From Dermatophagoides farinae (lineage: Eukaryota > Arthropoda > Arachnida > Sarcoptiformes > Pyroglyphidae), in assembly GCF_024713945.1 (NCBI RefSeq), contig NC_134680.1, positions 4,888,501 to 4,952,500 on the forward strand: DNA of 64,000 bases, in the 5' to 3' direction. Numbering within the stretch: position 1 is the stretch's first letter; each line of letters opens with the position of its first letter. A program made the translations under genes and the position numbers. The notes beneath the pieces were generated by a model. That model saw only the letters and a program-made list of their open reading frames with translations. It was not told the DNA's origin and made no database searches. Shown one piece after another: positions 36,655-50,169 of the stretch.

Positions 36655-38409
36655 AGCATACATGAATAATTTTCAAAAAAAAATTTCATACCTGTTGCTT
36701 TATTGAACACATTATTTCAAAAGCAAAAAACGATAAAAAATAGATGAAAAAATTATCATGATCCACAGAAAAAAACACCGTTGTTGTCGCGATATCCAAC
36801 ATGTACATTTTCTTCATTCTCAAGGTATTAATTTGTTCATACATAATTCATCATCATCATCATCATCATTCAAGCACAAGTTTGTCGAATGTCAAAAAAA
36901 AAAAAAAAAATACACAAGGTTTGAATGTTGTTTTCATTTTCCACATTCATTTTCAAAAGTTGTCACTATCATCATCATCATCATCACCGCCATTTATCAT
37001 GCTCGAATTTCATTTCATGTTTAATGGTGATGATGATTAAAATAAAAAAAAAACTTCAGGAATTTTTTCTCGTTGTGGTTGGCCAATAAATTTTTATTTT
37101 CAACAAGAATTTTTTCTTTTCTCACTTATACTGATAATTGGCGAATCGAATCAAATTGAAATCAACACTTGAAGCTTTTTACATCTATCCATAACATTGA
37201 TATGCCGATCAATTGATCGATCGATCAATCGTCGATTAATTAAATGATCAAAAAAAAAATAATCGGAATAAATTAACACTTTGGAAAAAAGGTCATAACT
37301 GGAAAAAAAGTGTAATATTTTGATATATCCAGATTAGATTCTCGAACATTTTGCTATGATTTAATTTAGGTCAAATTCATAGGAATCATCATGAAGAACA
37401 CTATGCGTTGACTTATATTCAAGTTTTTTTTTGTTTTTTTTTTTTTTTTGATTAGCCTAATTCATAATCGATAATTTTTGAATGTAAAACAAATGAAACA
37501 TTTTTTTGTTTGTACTAAAATTTTGTATTCAAGAAAAATTAATGCATAATTTTTAATCTGTCGCATTGATCATCATCATCATCGTCATTATTTTTTTTTA
37601 TAAATATTAACGGTTTGCCACAATCAACAACATAGCTATAATCAGATTGGCTATCGAGGTCATGTGGAGTTTTGAAATGAAATTTCGATGAAAACGAAAA
37701 TCGCCAAAACACTAAACGAAATGAATTTAAGGGGAAAACTATCTGATTTTTTTTTTGAATTTCAATCAAAAATATCGATATTCATTGATCAATTTGGCAT
37801 TCAAATTGAATGTAAAACGCAAAGTAAAAGTGGTGTAGGGAAATCTTTTTCTCAATTAATCCTCTTAATCGAATTAGCTAATTGTTCCATACACACAAAC
37901 AGGTAAAGAAAAAAACCTAATTGGAATTTGAATATGCAACAAATTTGAAATGAAATTTTTTTTTTTCGAAATCGATTGTACGCCCATTCCCAGTATCGAT
38001 TGTCGAGAATGCACGCAAATGTCATATCAGAGAAAAAAAAATTTTTTTTCCCTTAATTTTCCTCATCAATGATGATGATGATGATGAAGGGGAAAAAAAA
38101 GTTTTGAAATTTTTTTTTTTCAATTTTTTGTCTTTGAATACAATTTGTGAAATCAAATTGATTGGTTGGAGCTTGTTTGTAAATAACCAATGAAGAAAAT
38201 AAAGAAAAAGTTTGGCAAATGAATTTGTGAATTGAAACGGTTAATTTAAATGTTTTTACTTGTAAAATTTCAAATCTAATTAGTTCTTATTCATCATTAT
38301 TATTGAATCAATCAATCAATCAATCAATTGATTAAGACAAAAAAAAATTTATTATTCGATCGATCGATTGATTGATTGAATTTTTTTCTGTTTCAATTTT
38401 GATTGATAT

Positions 38410-38411
<2 letters not shown>

Positions 38412-38445
<34 letters not shown>
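38412..38445. repeat. (GT)n microsatellite
   Basis: An uninterrupted run of about 17 GT units, among the longest pure dinucleotide tracts in the window. Confidence 0.95.
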
Positions 38446-38446
<1 letters not shown>

Positions 38447-41400
38447 CATAGAATGAATCAAAACTAATTTCCTTCCAGACATATATATATTCCAGAGATA
38501 ATTGACCTAAATTTTTTTTCAATTTGAATTTCTGGATAAAAAAAATTATTGATTGACCATCATTTCAGTGTTTATGGAACCTTGAATATTTTTTTTTGTC
38601 GTTTTCTTCAAAAAAACAAAAAAAAAAAATCAAACAAATTAAAATTTTATTGTCCACTGGGCAACAACATCAGTCCAAGCCAAGCAATATGGTGAGATGA
38701 GAATATTTTTTGTTGTTGTTGTTGTTGTTGTTAAAATACACACATATATCTTCCTGTTTGAATTTTTATTTTTTTTTTTTTTTGTTTAAACTCATGTTGC
38801 ACACACACACATTATTTCGATATATTGAATAAATGCAAAAAAACCCAACTCATTGATTGATTGATTTTTTCCGTATTTACATTTTCTTTTTTGTTGTTGT
38901 TGTTTTTGTTGTTTAAAATAACGATTCATTCAAAACGAACGGTCATCATTTATAAATGAATTGAATATTGTCCCAGTATGCATACAATTGCGGTCATTTA
39001 TATCAAAAAAAAAAAAAAAACAACAACAAAAAACCGTTTGGTCACGCACATTTTGGAATGTATGATGAGTTTTTTCCAGTCAAAAAATGGCCACAATTAA
39101 ACAACATAAAAAATGACCAAAAAAAAAGAAAAACGCGAATAATCATCATCAAATTTGACATGGTTAAAGGATTTTTTTTCTGCTGTTGTTGTTCGATTTC
39201 GATGTTGCTTTTCAAAAGTTTCAAAACAATTAACCAACCAGAATGACTGAAAATTGCAAGAAAAGAAAAATGATAACCATTCATTATCATATTGACAATA
39301 AATAATTTTTTTTGTTTTGCTTGTTTTTTCTTCATGTAATGACATTATGATGATAATAATTCATCAAAGGTTGGGAGATGATGTTTCGATGATGCACGAA
39401 CACACGATAATCATGCATGATGATGATGTATGTTTTAGGAGCTGATACTGCTTTTTTTGTATTTGAATGGAAAATTTTGTTTCATTTCCATTTGTTTTGT
39501 TTGTTTGTTTGATTTGAATTTGAATTATATGTGTATTTGTGTGTTGTGTGTGTGTGTGAGAAAATTTGTAGATACAAAACGAAAAACATAAATTACTCAC
39601 GTATGTACTCTATGAACGGTACTATTTCAAAATAGGAGTACATTGTTTCCTTTTGATTTTTTTTTTTTGTTTTGTTTTGTTTTATTTATTCCAATTTCTG
39701 GTTGTTGTGAAAAACGATTTTCATTTTCATTACTATCTGTTATTACTATTCTTGAATGAAAATGAAAATTAGAATTTTTTAATAAATCAGAAAGCTGTAG
39801 TTTAAATTTCAACAAAAAAAAACCAAACAACCAAACAAATGTAGCTCGATGCGACCTCTGATTAGCTACAAATTAGCGCTTTGAGGGTTCAACAAACAAC
39901 AATTTCGATCACGTCGTTATCACAATTGTTATCATCATCATGTAGAAAAATAACATTTCGACCAACACCCAACTGTCGTGATTTTTTATTTTCGCCAAAC
40001 GAAAAAAACAACAACAGAAAAAAACAACAAAAAGAAAACGAAAATCAAAACATTGTTTTTTTTGGAATCAAAATCAAAAACGAAAACGAAAAAAAAATTA
40101 TCATCCAAAACAGTTGATTTGATTTCGATTTCACTTGTTTTTATTATGTTTGATGATTTTTTTTGTGTGTGTGTTATAGCCAAAAAAAATTATGATTATC
40201 AACAAATGATTATCATCATCATCATTCTCTTAGTCGATGATGATGATGACATCAAATCGGTTTTGTTGTGTTCTCGTCGTCGTCGTTCTAGTGATCACAA
40301 AAATGCACTGAATATACACAATAATCTTTCTTCGTCATTTTTTTTTTTTTTTTTTGATTTAGGTTTTGATTCAACACTAGATGATGATGTTTGGTATTTT
40401 TCTTTGAAACAAAAAAAATTATGTTCCATATTGTTATTGTTGTTTGCCATGGTAACCCCGTCATTTTGTGATTTTTTTTCTGTGTTTATCTGTCATAATA
40501 ATTCATCAACGATTTATCCACAAATTTTATGTATGTACTTGGCATTTACACATGTATCGTATGTTTGTATTCATGATGATTTCCTTTTTTGCCTATTTTT
40601 TTACAACCTGATGATTTGTATACACACAGAGAGTCTCAAAAAAAAACTTCTGTTTGCACTATGTAGAGCACCATTGATGATAATAATAATAATAATAATA
40701 AAATTATTGTCTGTCAAACAAACGAACAATAAAAACGGTGGTTATATCCTTTCAATTATTATTTCAAATTAATCGTCATTTGGTATTCGCATCTTTGTCG
40801 ACGCACATCCTTTACAGGCTTTGAAAAACAACTGTATAATCAAATCAACAAGTTGTAGCGGTGAAACAAAACAAAAAAAAATTTCTGGTTTTTTTTTATC
40901 ATTTGTCGTCATTTTTTTTTTTTTTTTTTTGGTAGTGGTGGTGTTTGTAGTTGACATCTACCTATACCTTGTTGTTGTTGTGAAATCGATTTATCTTTCT
41001 GGTTAAAAAACGATCATCACCTCCCATTATCGTCAACGATGGGCGGCAAATGAGAAGAAGGGCAGAAAAAAAAAATTTATTCCTCCACTTGTTTGATTGA
41101 TTGTTCACTGTTTTACAACATAGCAGCAGCAGCAGCAGCAGCTTGGTTATCCTCCGAAAAAAAAATTGGTGATGATGTATTTGGAATTTTTTTTTCGTTT
41201 GTTTCTACATCTTTTCTTGATGATGATGATGATCGTCATAATTTGATGATGTATGATGTGTGAAGATTATGATGAATGTGTGTGTGTGTGTTTTCAAATG
41301 GCAAATGGCAAAAATTAAAGAAAATAAAAACTGCTGATAATGAATGATGTGTGTGTGTGTAGCCGTAGCCGTAGCCATATCATCTATCCATCCATCTATC

Positions 41401-41510
41401 TATCCACAGCAACCGAAAATGGATGGTGCATATATACCAATTAAAACAACAACATTCCACAAACTGTTTCAACTCAATACATTTTTTTGAATTTAATAAT
41501 TAATCGATTC

Positions 41511-41514
<4 letters not shown>

Positions 41515-41541
<27 letters not shown>

Positions 41542-41555
41542 TGTGTGTGTGTGTG
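41515..41555. repeat. (AC)13-ATGT-(GT)n hairpin-forming microsatellite
   Basis: An AC tract (41515-41540) passes directly into ATGTGTGTGTGTGTG (41541-41555), so the GT part is the reverse complement of the AC part. Single strands can fold into a hairpin, and the duplex also suits left-handed DNA. Confidence 0.9.
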
Positions 41556-41907
41556 ATTCAATCAAGGTTCAATCATCATCATCATTAATTTTTTTTTTCG
41601 TTCTATTCTTTGGCCATTTGATTCTTCATTATCAACAGGAATATTTGTTCCGTTTTCAATGACAATGTTTTTTTTTCAACAATCACAACAAAATGAATCA
41701 GCTGAATATCATATGTATGATTCAAAAATAAAAATTCCACATCAACAATCACGATGAATAATTGATTTGTGATCTTCTTCTTCTTCTTCTTCTTCTTTTT
41801 AATCATCACTGTTATTTAATTTAATTTGAAAATTCAAAACAAAAAAAAAATTTTTTTTTCTCCATCATCGTCATCAACAAGTGGTTGTTTGTTTTTTTTT
41901 CTGTGTA

Positions 41908-41910
<3 letters not shown>

Positions 41911-41961
<51 letters not shown>

Positions 41962-42018
41962 TCTCTCTCGCTCTCCCTATATCTATCATCAATGTGTGTG
42001 TGTGTGTGTGTGTGTGTG
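41911..42018. repeat. (TC)n tract followed by (GT)n
   Basis: About 60 bp of TC/CT with few interruptions, then a short unique stretch, then a (GT)n run near 41995-42018. A polypyrimidine-polypurine tract of this length can form triplex DNA. Confidence 0.9.
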
Positions 42019-45000
42019 AATGTAAGAAAAATATTTCAACGAATCGAATTGAAATTATAAAGCAAACGAATTATCATTATACATGGCAGTATAAAAATGA
42101 AAAGTGAAAAAAATCTTTTTATTCATTCATCAACCATTCAAACATATACCGGCCCTCTTATTTGGTGTGTGTGTGTGTATGTAATGTGCAATTGTAATCA
42201 TCATGATGAATCCATATCTCCATGATGATGATGATGTTTAGGAACAGCGGCGTAAATGAGAACGGCGTGTAGCGGTAGTCGACATTTTTTTTTCTCTCAA
42301 TTTTTTTTCTGGTTGTTTTTTTTTGCAGCAAAAACTTTATCGATTTCTCTTTCTTCTTCTTCGTCTTCTTATTATTATTTATTACTTTTTGCTGCTGGAC
42401 ACATAAACACAAAATGAAATGTTTTATTCACCATCATCATCAAATGGATGAATGAATGTGTCCAATTCCAATAAACAAAATGAAGAAATGAAAAAAAAAT
42501 TGAAATCTTCATTTTTTCCTCAAATTCAAACATTTCTTCTTCTTCTTGTTGTTGTTTTCGTCGTATTGCATTTTCAATTTATTTTTGTGTTTGTATGGTC
42601 GTACACAAGTTATAATTACTTATCTATCGATTATCGAATGAGAAATTTTTTTTTTTTGGCAATAACCAATCCGCTATATAACATTTTAGAACACAGAGAG
42701 CGAGATAACGATTAATCGAATTGAACAAAAAAAAAATCGTCAAACGATTCGATTCGATTCGATTTGAATCTGAATCGAACGATTTTTTTTTCTTCGTTTT
42801 TTGTTGACACTGTTGTTTGAACATTGAAAATAAAAGGTGATCTAAGGTGAATGGACATTAAATCAAGAAATTCAAACCTGATTCAGTGATTGGTCCATAT
42901 TCTGTTTGATTTTCATTTTTTTTCGCTTCATCTGCAATCATTTTCCATGGAATTATTATCATCATTATCATTCATCGTGTTCAACAATTCAACAAGTGTG
43001 TTTAAAAATGATTTAACATTGAAATTTGTCAGTCATTTCATTGTGAAAAAAAATACAAGAAAATCTGTCCAAAACAACAAAATACCAGAATCCATATCCA
43101 TCCAAAATTTCACCACATCTATGGCCACCACCACCACCACCACTATCATCATCATACGAAAATGAATATATCAATCAATTATTAACCAATATTGATTGTG
43201 TTTTACCATCCATCCACCCATCAATTCATATACCGATTGATTTTGTTAATAATCGATTATTATTGAACAAAACACCCACCATATATACTTTTACATTGAC
43301 AAGAAAAAAATAAAAGATTTTCTGGATGTCTTTGAGGAAAGACAACAACAACAGCAACAACAAAAAATATCTAGACTTCTCTCTCTCTCTCTCTCTCTCG
43401 TTTTCCATGATCATGATGATGATGATGATCGAATCACAATTTCTCTTGTTTCATAGTTGTTGGCAAATTGAATAAATGAAATGAATGAATGAATATTATG
43501 AACAAAGTCTACACCACCACACATCACTAGTATCGGCATCTCATTTTCTCTCTATGATGATGATGATTTCTTCTCTTCACATTTTTGTTTTCACGGTAGA
43601 TACGATATTGTCGCGAAATGACAACGACAACAACAACAACAGAAAAAAAAATTGTCCTTTTTTCTTCTTGACTTTTGTTCCTCCACCTAAACTGCTGTAT
43701 GGATGTTTGGATTCAATTTTCCTTGTCTCTCTTTCTCAATTTTTTTTAAAGATGCTTTTCTGTGATCAATCAATCAATCAATCGATGTATTGATTTGGTT
43801 CAATTTATTAAACTTGATGATGTTCATTAATGTTGATTATTGATTGTAGTGATTGATGATGATTGTGAAAGTTATCGAATTTCGGGCATTTTTTTCGTGC
43901 ATATCATTTTATTGGAAAGTACCGGATAGTATGAATGAATAACACACACAAGCATCATTTGGTTATTGGTTTTCAAATCCTTCCGATATAGACGAAAATC
44001 AATTTTTTTTCTGTGAAAAAAAATTCATTAATCAATCAATTCGATGGGTAAGTTTATAATTCTTTCAAACCATCACCTTTGTTATAGAATCAATGATTAT
44101 TATGATTGGCCAGAATCATCATCATTATCATCATCATCACTATACAACACACCGGTCATGTGCCTACGGACAAACATCCTACCGGTCAGGTTGAACATAA
44201 AAATTGTTTAGCGTGTTCTTGTTTTGTCTGTTGAAACATCATCCATGCACATCTGAAAAATGATGAAAACTGATGCGTAAACAACCTGGAACATGCTTCG
44301 GTTTTTTGTCAACCAAACCAAAGACCAAAAAAAAAAAAAAAAAAAAAAAAAAAGAATTGATATTCACAATTTGAGAATATCAAAACTAAAACAAAACAAA
44401 AATAAAAAACAAGTTCATTGTGGTCGGTGGGATTTTCGTCCGTCTGCAAATGGCCAAAAAAGCTCCAAAATATACAAAATCGTGCACACAATGATGGGTG
44501 AGTTATTTATTCTTTGATGATTAGAAATTTTTTTTTCTCCATAAGCCAATATCCAGATTGAATGAATGGTGAATAGCGAATTTTTCCAAAAAAAAAAAGA
44601 AAAAATCAATATGTGGTTTTTTTGCTGTGATTACACGGTACGCAGAATCATTGCAGATCTTATCGTTTTGTTTTTGCTGAAGATGTCATCCATAATGATC
44701 ATTTAACATTGACCATCATCATGATGTCATTGAAGTTTTTTTTTCATTTTGATGTAATTAATTTTTTTCCTCTTCAAATCAATTTTTGTTTAAAAAAAAA
44801 ATTTATTATCAATTCAAAAATTTTCTTTTTTCTTCAGATTCATTCTTTCTTTTAGATTGAAGATGAAAATGAAGATGATGATTATGAAGATGATGATGAT
44901 GGCCAGGTTTTTCCACAATATGATTCTACGAAATGCAGAAAAAATGATGATGATGATGATGATGATTATGAACAATTCACCATTGCCATTTTAAAATATT

Positions 45001-46583
45001 GGACGTCGTTGTCGTCGTCGTCGTTTCCCAATCATTTGGAAACATCATTATCATCATCATCATAATCATTCGATTACAATCAATAATTATTACTAACAAT
45101 AAAAGCCACTGCAGCAGTAAACAACCATATGATGCGGTCAGAATATTTGGCTATTTTTTTCGAATTCATTTCATTTTTTTCTCGGAAAATTACTCTTCAA
45201 CATGTTCAATTGATTCTTTTGATGGAAAAATTCTCAAAATTTTTTTTGTTGTTGTTGGTGACATCGAGCATATCAATCGAACAAGGCCGATTCTTCGAAT
45301 ATCCCGCCGTGAAAATCATCGAACCATCGTCATCATCATCAGCATCGTTGTCATCATCATTTTTTTTTCAATGTTTGTCTAAATAAATTTCAAGGCTAAA
45401 ATGGGATGTGCTAAATTTGGCGAATCGATGATGATGATGATGTTGGTGATGTTGATGATGATAATGGTAGCTTTATTGATAATTTTAGGTTGATGGTTGA
45501 TTATTTTGTTGTTGTTGATTTGAATTTCACATTTATATGTCAGGAAATGGCAACAACAACAATAATAAATAAATAATAATGACAAACAAGTCAAACAAAC
45601 GAACCATGAATGATGATGATGATGAAATTTTTTCCCCTGAAATTAGGATGTTTGAAAATTAAAATTTGAAAAATTTGAAATTTTTTTTTCTTTTTACATA
45701 CCTGTCATATGTCTGTGAACGACGATGATGGATCATTCATGTAATATGGCAATTTTTCATTAAAAATAAAATTTTGAAAATTAATTTTTGTTTTGTTTTT
45801 CATCCGATGCAATATTTTCAACACACATTATACAACAACAACAACAATGAATTCAAACGATATTGATATCGATGATGGTTAATTATCAATAAATTGATCC
45901 AATCGTGTAATCAATCATCAAAACGATCTATAGATCGATCATCGTATGATTGATTGATGGTCGATCAATCAAGGACAACGGCAATGTTTTTTTTTGTGCT
46001 CGAAACTAGAGGAAGAAGGAAAAAAGATTATTATCATTTTTTTTTATTGTTTTTTGTTTTGTTTTCCAATATTCAATTTTTTCATTTCATGATCATTGTT
46101 GATTGTATAGTATTTTTACAAATGTTTCTCATACCTGTTTTGTTATTTGATGACTGTATTTACATACATACACACACAAGGGATAATGACAATGGCATTT
46201 TAATTGATATTCATTCATTCAAATAAAATAAAAAAAAAATAGATAAATCAATCAATCAATAATGGGGAAAAAATATTGTGAAATTTTTCTTCAACGTGTA
46301 GAAAATATGACGCCTTTTTGAAAATTTTCAATTTTCTGAATTAATAAATAAAAAAAACAACAACAAAACAATAGCCATCGATCATCAAAATTTCATTTGA
46401 ATGATGTCATTTGTTGTTACTGTTGTTTTTTCTTTTGTTGTTATCCATTGTTTTTTGTTTCTCATTTATTATTGCTGTTTTTTTTCTCATTTTGCGATAT
46501 TGCAATCATCACAATTTAATCAATCAACAATTAATCAATGATGACTTGTTGTATTGTTCAATAGATTTGAAACATTGTCGGTG

Positions 46584-46592
46584 GCCATCTAT
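46584..46592 (-). promoter_or_regulatory. ATAGATGGC motif (reverse), upstream of the mitochondrial-like gene
   Basis: GCCATCTAT on the plus strand, about 200 bp upstream of the ATG at 46786. Same core as at 12619, 36646 and 61429. Function inferred from recurrence and position. Confidence 0.35.
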
Positions 46593-46785
46593 TGATTAGA
46601 ATTCAAACTAAAACAATGATACCTTGTTTATGAATGGTCTAGGTCAGGTCAATGTGTGTATGCATGCATGTTTTCATCAAATCAAACAATCATTCGGAAT
46701 TTTTGTTTGCTTGTTGTGAATTGGATAAAAGATTTTTTTTTCTCTGGATAAAATTAAGAAGAATTGGATATAATAGTCAATAATA

Positions 46786-47484
46786 ATGGTTTTTGCATCA
46801 TTAACACGTCTTGTTCAGACGACAATCCAACAAACGAATACAAATTGTCGTATATGGCAAGGAATGTTATCATTGGGAACCGTTGGTCTTTCACATCAAT
46901 ATCAACAGCTACGTTTTAAAAGTAAAATCAAATTCTGTGGCTATCTGGAACATGCTGAATTTAAAAAACGTGATATTCGCTATCAAACATCAACAAAACA
47001 TGATCCAAAACGTATATCATGGCATGATTATCAAGTAGGTTTGCTCATCTATTGATAAAAAGAATCGTGTCAAAAATGTGTCGTTATTTCGTCAACACTT
47101 TCTGTGTTTATATAATGAATTGAACTAATGGCTAAACTTAATGATTATTATATTATTATTATTGTTGATAATAAATAAAAATAGATTTATTTTCTTTTAA
47201 AAAAATTGTCTAATTTTTTTGTTGTTTTTGAAAAAAAAATCTTAAAATAGATACGATCATGGAAAGCACGACATGGAAAACGTCCATATCCATATTGGCA
47301 AGCAAAAATGGATTATGCTGAAAATCTTTGCCGTCTAGGAATGTCCGATTGGTCAATCAATCAGATAACACAATTACATCCACATTGTATACAATATTTG
47401 AAACGTAAAATTTCTGGAAATGTTGTCCTATTACGTGAAGCAGAATATTCTAATTATGTTAATCATCGTACTGGTGATCGTTAA
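46786..47484 (+). CDS. Probable mitochondrial protein, 160 residues
   Basis: Two exons, 46786-47034 and 47251-47484, join in phase 0 to give 160 residues. The first 45 residues lack acidic residues and carry scattered Arg/Lys with hydrophobics, typical of a mitochondrial targeting peptide. The mature part is basic, with many Trp, Tyr and His and motifs such as ISWHDYQ, RHGKRPYPYWQAK and AENLCRLGMSDW. There is no TM segment. Composition and size suggest a mitochondrial ribosomal or assembly protein, but I do not recognise the family. It converges on the nuclear-receptor gene, with 141 bp between stop codons. An ATAGATGGC motif lies about 200 bp upstream. Confidence 0.75.
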
Positions 47485-47625
47485 TAATGGTCACATATAA
47501 TCATTTCATAAATTTGTATTTTTTAATTATATATAAAAAAGGATGATTAATTAATTGAACAACAAATAAACAAACAAAAAAAAAGAAAAGAAGATACATG
47601 CATGAAATAGTGTCTGTGTGTTTGA

Positions 47626-50169
47626 TTAGATCAAAATTGAAAATTTTAAACGTACAATCGAAACTAAATGACCAACGATTCGGGCAACATCTTCGAAATT
47701 ATTCACCATTCTTGACAATGTGAAACGATTAAATACATCAAGGCTATTATTATTATTATTATTATTATTAGAAATTTGATGACAATTTTCATCGCCAACA
47801 ATTGAATTTGAAGCACTAGGTAGGGGAGTGTGGTTGATGTTGCTGTTGTTGTTAGGCATTAGAAATATTGAACATACATTTTCCATACTATTCGAATGTC
47901 CAGTAATACGTTCGAATAATTGATATTCATTTCTCATTATGGTCATCAATAAATAATGAATTCTATTGATAGGTGACATTTCATTTGATGTCGACGTTCT
48001 TGTTGTTGTTGTTGTTGTTGTAGTTTTTGTTCTACAATCTAATGAATCAATCATCTTTCCTGGATCATAATTTCTGATCAATAACATTGCAGTCAATAAT
48101 GGTAAAAATCGATATTTTTCTTTCAAAAATAACAACGATTTTCTATCATCCATCATTAACATCGACGATTGTTTTTGATTACAATTATTTATACCAAAAA
48201 CATTAAACGTTTGTATTGGTTTTGGTTGCTGTTGTGGTTGAGATGATGACTGTGTTACAAACGTTAATTTCCGTGATTTAAGAAATGCTCGATGACATAC
48301 ACTTTGAAATGAATGTTGATCAGCAAATAAAAGTCCAATAAATGAACATTCATCATCGGTAGTATTAGTCGGTTTTAACATTTCAGTGGTTGTTGTCGAT
48401 GTTGTTGTTGAATCTGTTAAATTTATTTGTTGTTTATTATTATCATCATTATCTATATTGTCGTCGACATCGCTGGAAACATTGCCAAGAATTTTCAATT
48501 TCTGATATAATTCATCTAAGTAATCATGAAATGTTTGTTCACCAAATATGATTCCATTAAATTTCAATGATTTTTCTGCGGTTGGATAAACGGCTGCCAA
48601 TATCATACAAAGAAGCCAATGTTTAGCACGATGAATAAGATCGGCCTGATCATTGATATGAATCTGACGAAAATCATCCATATGTGATATGAATTTCGTT
48701 AACATTTCATCAGTCAACATGGCTAGATATTCCATAATGGTCACTGCAGAACGTTGACGCATACTAATCGCTATGCTTGGATTACATGGCTGTTTATCAT
48801 GTGGATGATGATAATAATAATAAGGATATTCCTGTACATTATTGACCAGTCTTAGAAACATTCGAAATTGTGCCATTAATGTATCGATAAACATTGCATA
48901 TGAATGATATAATTGTCGTTGAAAATTTAAAGTTTCTGGATGAAAAATTATATCCAATGGATCCAAACTATTGATTGAATAAACAAAAAAAAAACAAAAT
49001 TATCAACAAAAAAAAATAACCAAATAAAGTATTTCAAACCGTTTCAATTTTGGTTCCAATGCTGATGGTTCATATTTCATTCCAGCATCGATACATTTTT
49101 TAAAACGACAGGATTTACAACAACGACGACGATTCTGTTCGACTAGAATTGGACAACGTTTTGGTTGCTGTTGTTCTGACAATGTTGATATTGTGCCATC
49201 ACCATTATCCTGATGATGATGATGAACGAATGAATTGTTACATTTATAAATATCAAGATAACCTTTATAGATTTCCATATCGGCACCACTATCCAATAAT
49301 TTTTGTTGATTTGCTTTCAATGCCAAAGTAGCCAAAATGGTACGACGAAAAAATCCTTTACAACCTTCACATGCGAATACACCATAATGTCGGCCAGATG
49401 CAAAATCACCACAAATAACACATTGTGGATTGATTCCTTCATTTTTACAATTACGTTTAAATTGTTTATATGGTGATTCTAATGATGATGATGTTGATGG
49501 TGATAATGATGAACATGAAGATAATGTTGATGGCGATGAAAACGATGGCAACGGCGATGATAATGATGGTGTTGTTGATGACTTTAATTTCAATAATTTC
49601 CTTTTCAATATACCATGAACATTAAGTATCGGTTTTGATTGATGTCCATTTTTTTGTTGATTATGATCATTTGTAATCGACGACGATGACGACGACAACA
49701 ACAATGTTGATGATGACGGGGTTTGTGAAAATACTGGTGTTGATGGATTGTCAGGGTTATCGTAAGAGTTAACCATTGGTTGATGATCATTGGTCATCAC
49801 CATTGCCATTGGTTTGATAGATGATGATGACGATGATGACATATCATACCAACTTGAAGTTTTTGGCATCATTTTTTTCGTTTCAATATAATTGCCATTA
49901 ATCGCATCAAATGTCATCATTACTTGATTGGATGTTGTAGTCGTCGTCGTCGTCGTCGTCGGTGGTGGTGGTGGTGGTGAAAAATTTTCCTGCTTTAAAA
50001 TTTGATGATTATTCATCATTATCGTTGATGATGAATTAATGTCAATATTTAATAATCCATCTGATGATGATTGCTGTTGTTGATCAATTCTGGTGTATGA
50101 TGTTGATGTGGATGATGATGCAATCGATGAATTCGGTGGCTGTGGAAATTTATTCTGTATTTCCATCAT
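47626..50169 (-). CDS. Divergent nuclear receptor with expanded DNA-binding domain
   Basis: Two exons on the minus strand, 50169-49040 and 48967-47626, joined across a 72-bp intron, give 823 residues. Residues 1-245 are Ser/Thr/Pro-rich. The DNA-binding domain starts near residue 250. Its first zinc finger is canonical (CVICGD...[17 protein letters not shown]-box EGCKG). Thirty-nine residues, not the usual 15, then lead to the second finger, and its first Cys pair is 28 residues apart, not 5. The second finger ends [15 protein letters not shown]. The ligand-binding-like region begins near residue 378 and is broken by Asn/Ser/Thr runs; a clear AF-2 helix is not seen at the C-terminus. EGCKG points to NR1/NR2-type half-sites. 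The subfamily is not identified. No GT-AG intron of plausible length and phase could remove either insertion. Confidence 0.88.

Larger units (their letters stand above)
36286..46785. other. 10.5-kb gene-free, repeat-rich region
   Basis: No convincing coding exon was found. Open frames such as 39978-40772 consist of Lys, Ile, Asp and Phe runs from repeats and begin with GTG. Landmarks are an ATAGATGGC motif at 36646, (GT)n at 38412-38445, an AC/GT hairpin at 41515-41555, (CT)n at 41911-41970 with (GT)n after it, and an A27 run at 44327-44353. A mixed-composition 71-codon frame at 37688-37901 ends in a donor-like CAG|GTAAAG and might be a stray exon. Confidence 0.5.

Noticed and set aside
39978-40772. 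264-codon open frame
   Set aside because: It begins with GTG and consists of Lys, Ile, Asp, Phe and Leu runs from microsatellites, with no conserved composition.
44309-44491. Frames around the A27 run
   Set aside because: Lys or Phe runs come from the homopolymer; no other support. The A-run was considered as a retroposed poly(A) tail, but no upstream cDNA-like body was seen.
44865-44910. Acidic exon-like stretch after a T-rich AG
   Set aside because: It is a GAT/GAA microsatellite with a chance acceptor and a weak donor.
49040-49430. Nuclear-receptor insertions as unspliced introns
   Set aside because: Candidate GT-AG pairs are 33 or 55 nt, too short or out of frame, so the insertions are treated as coding.
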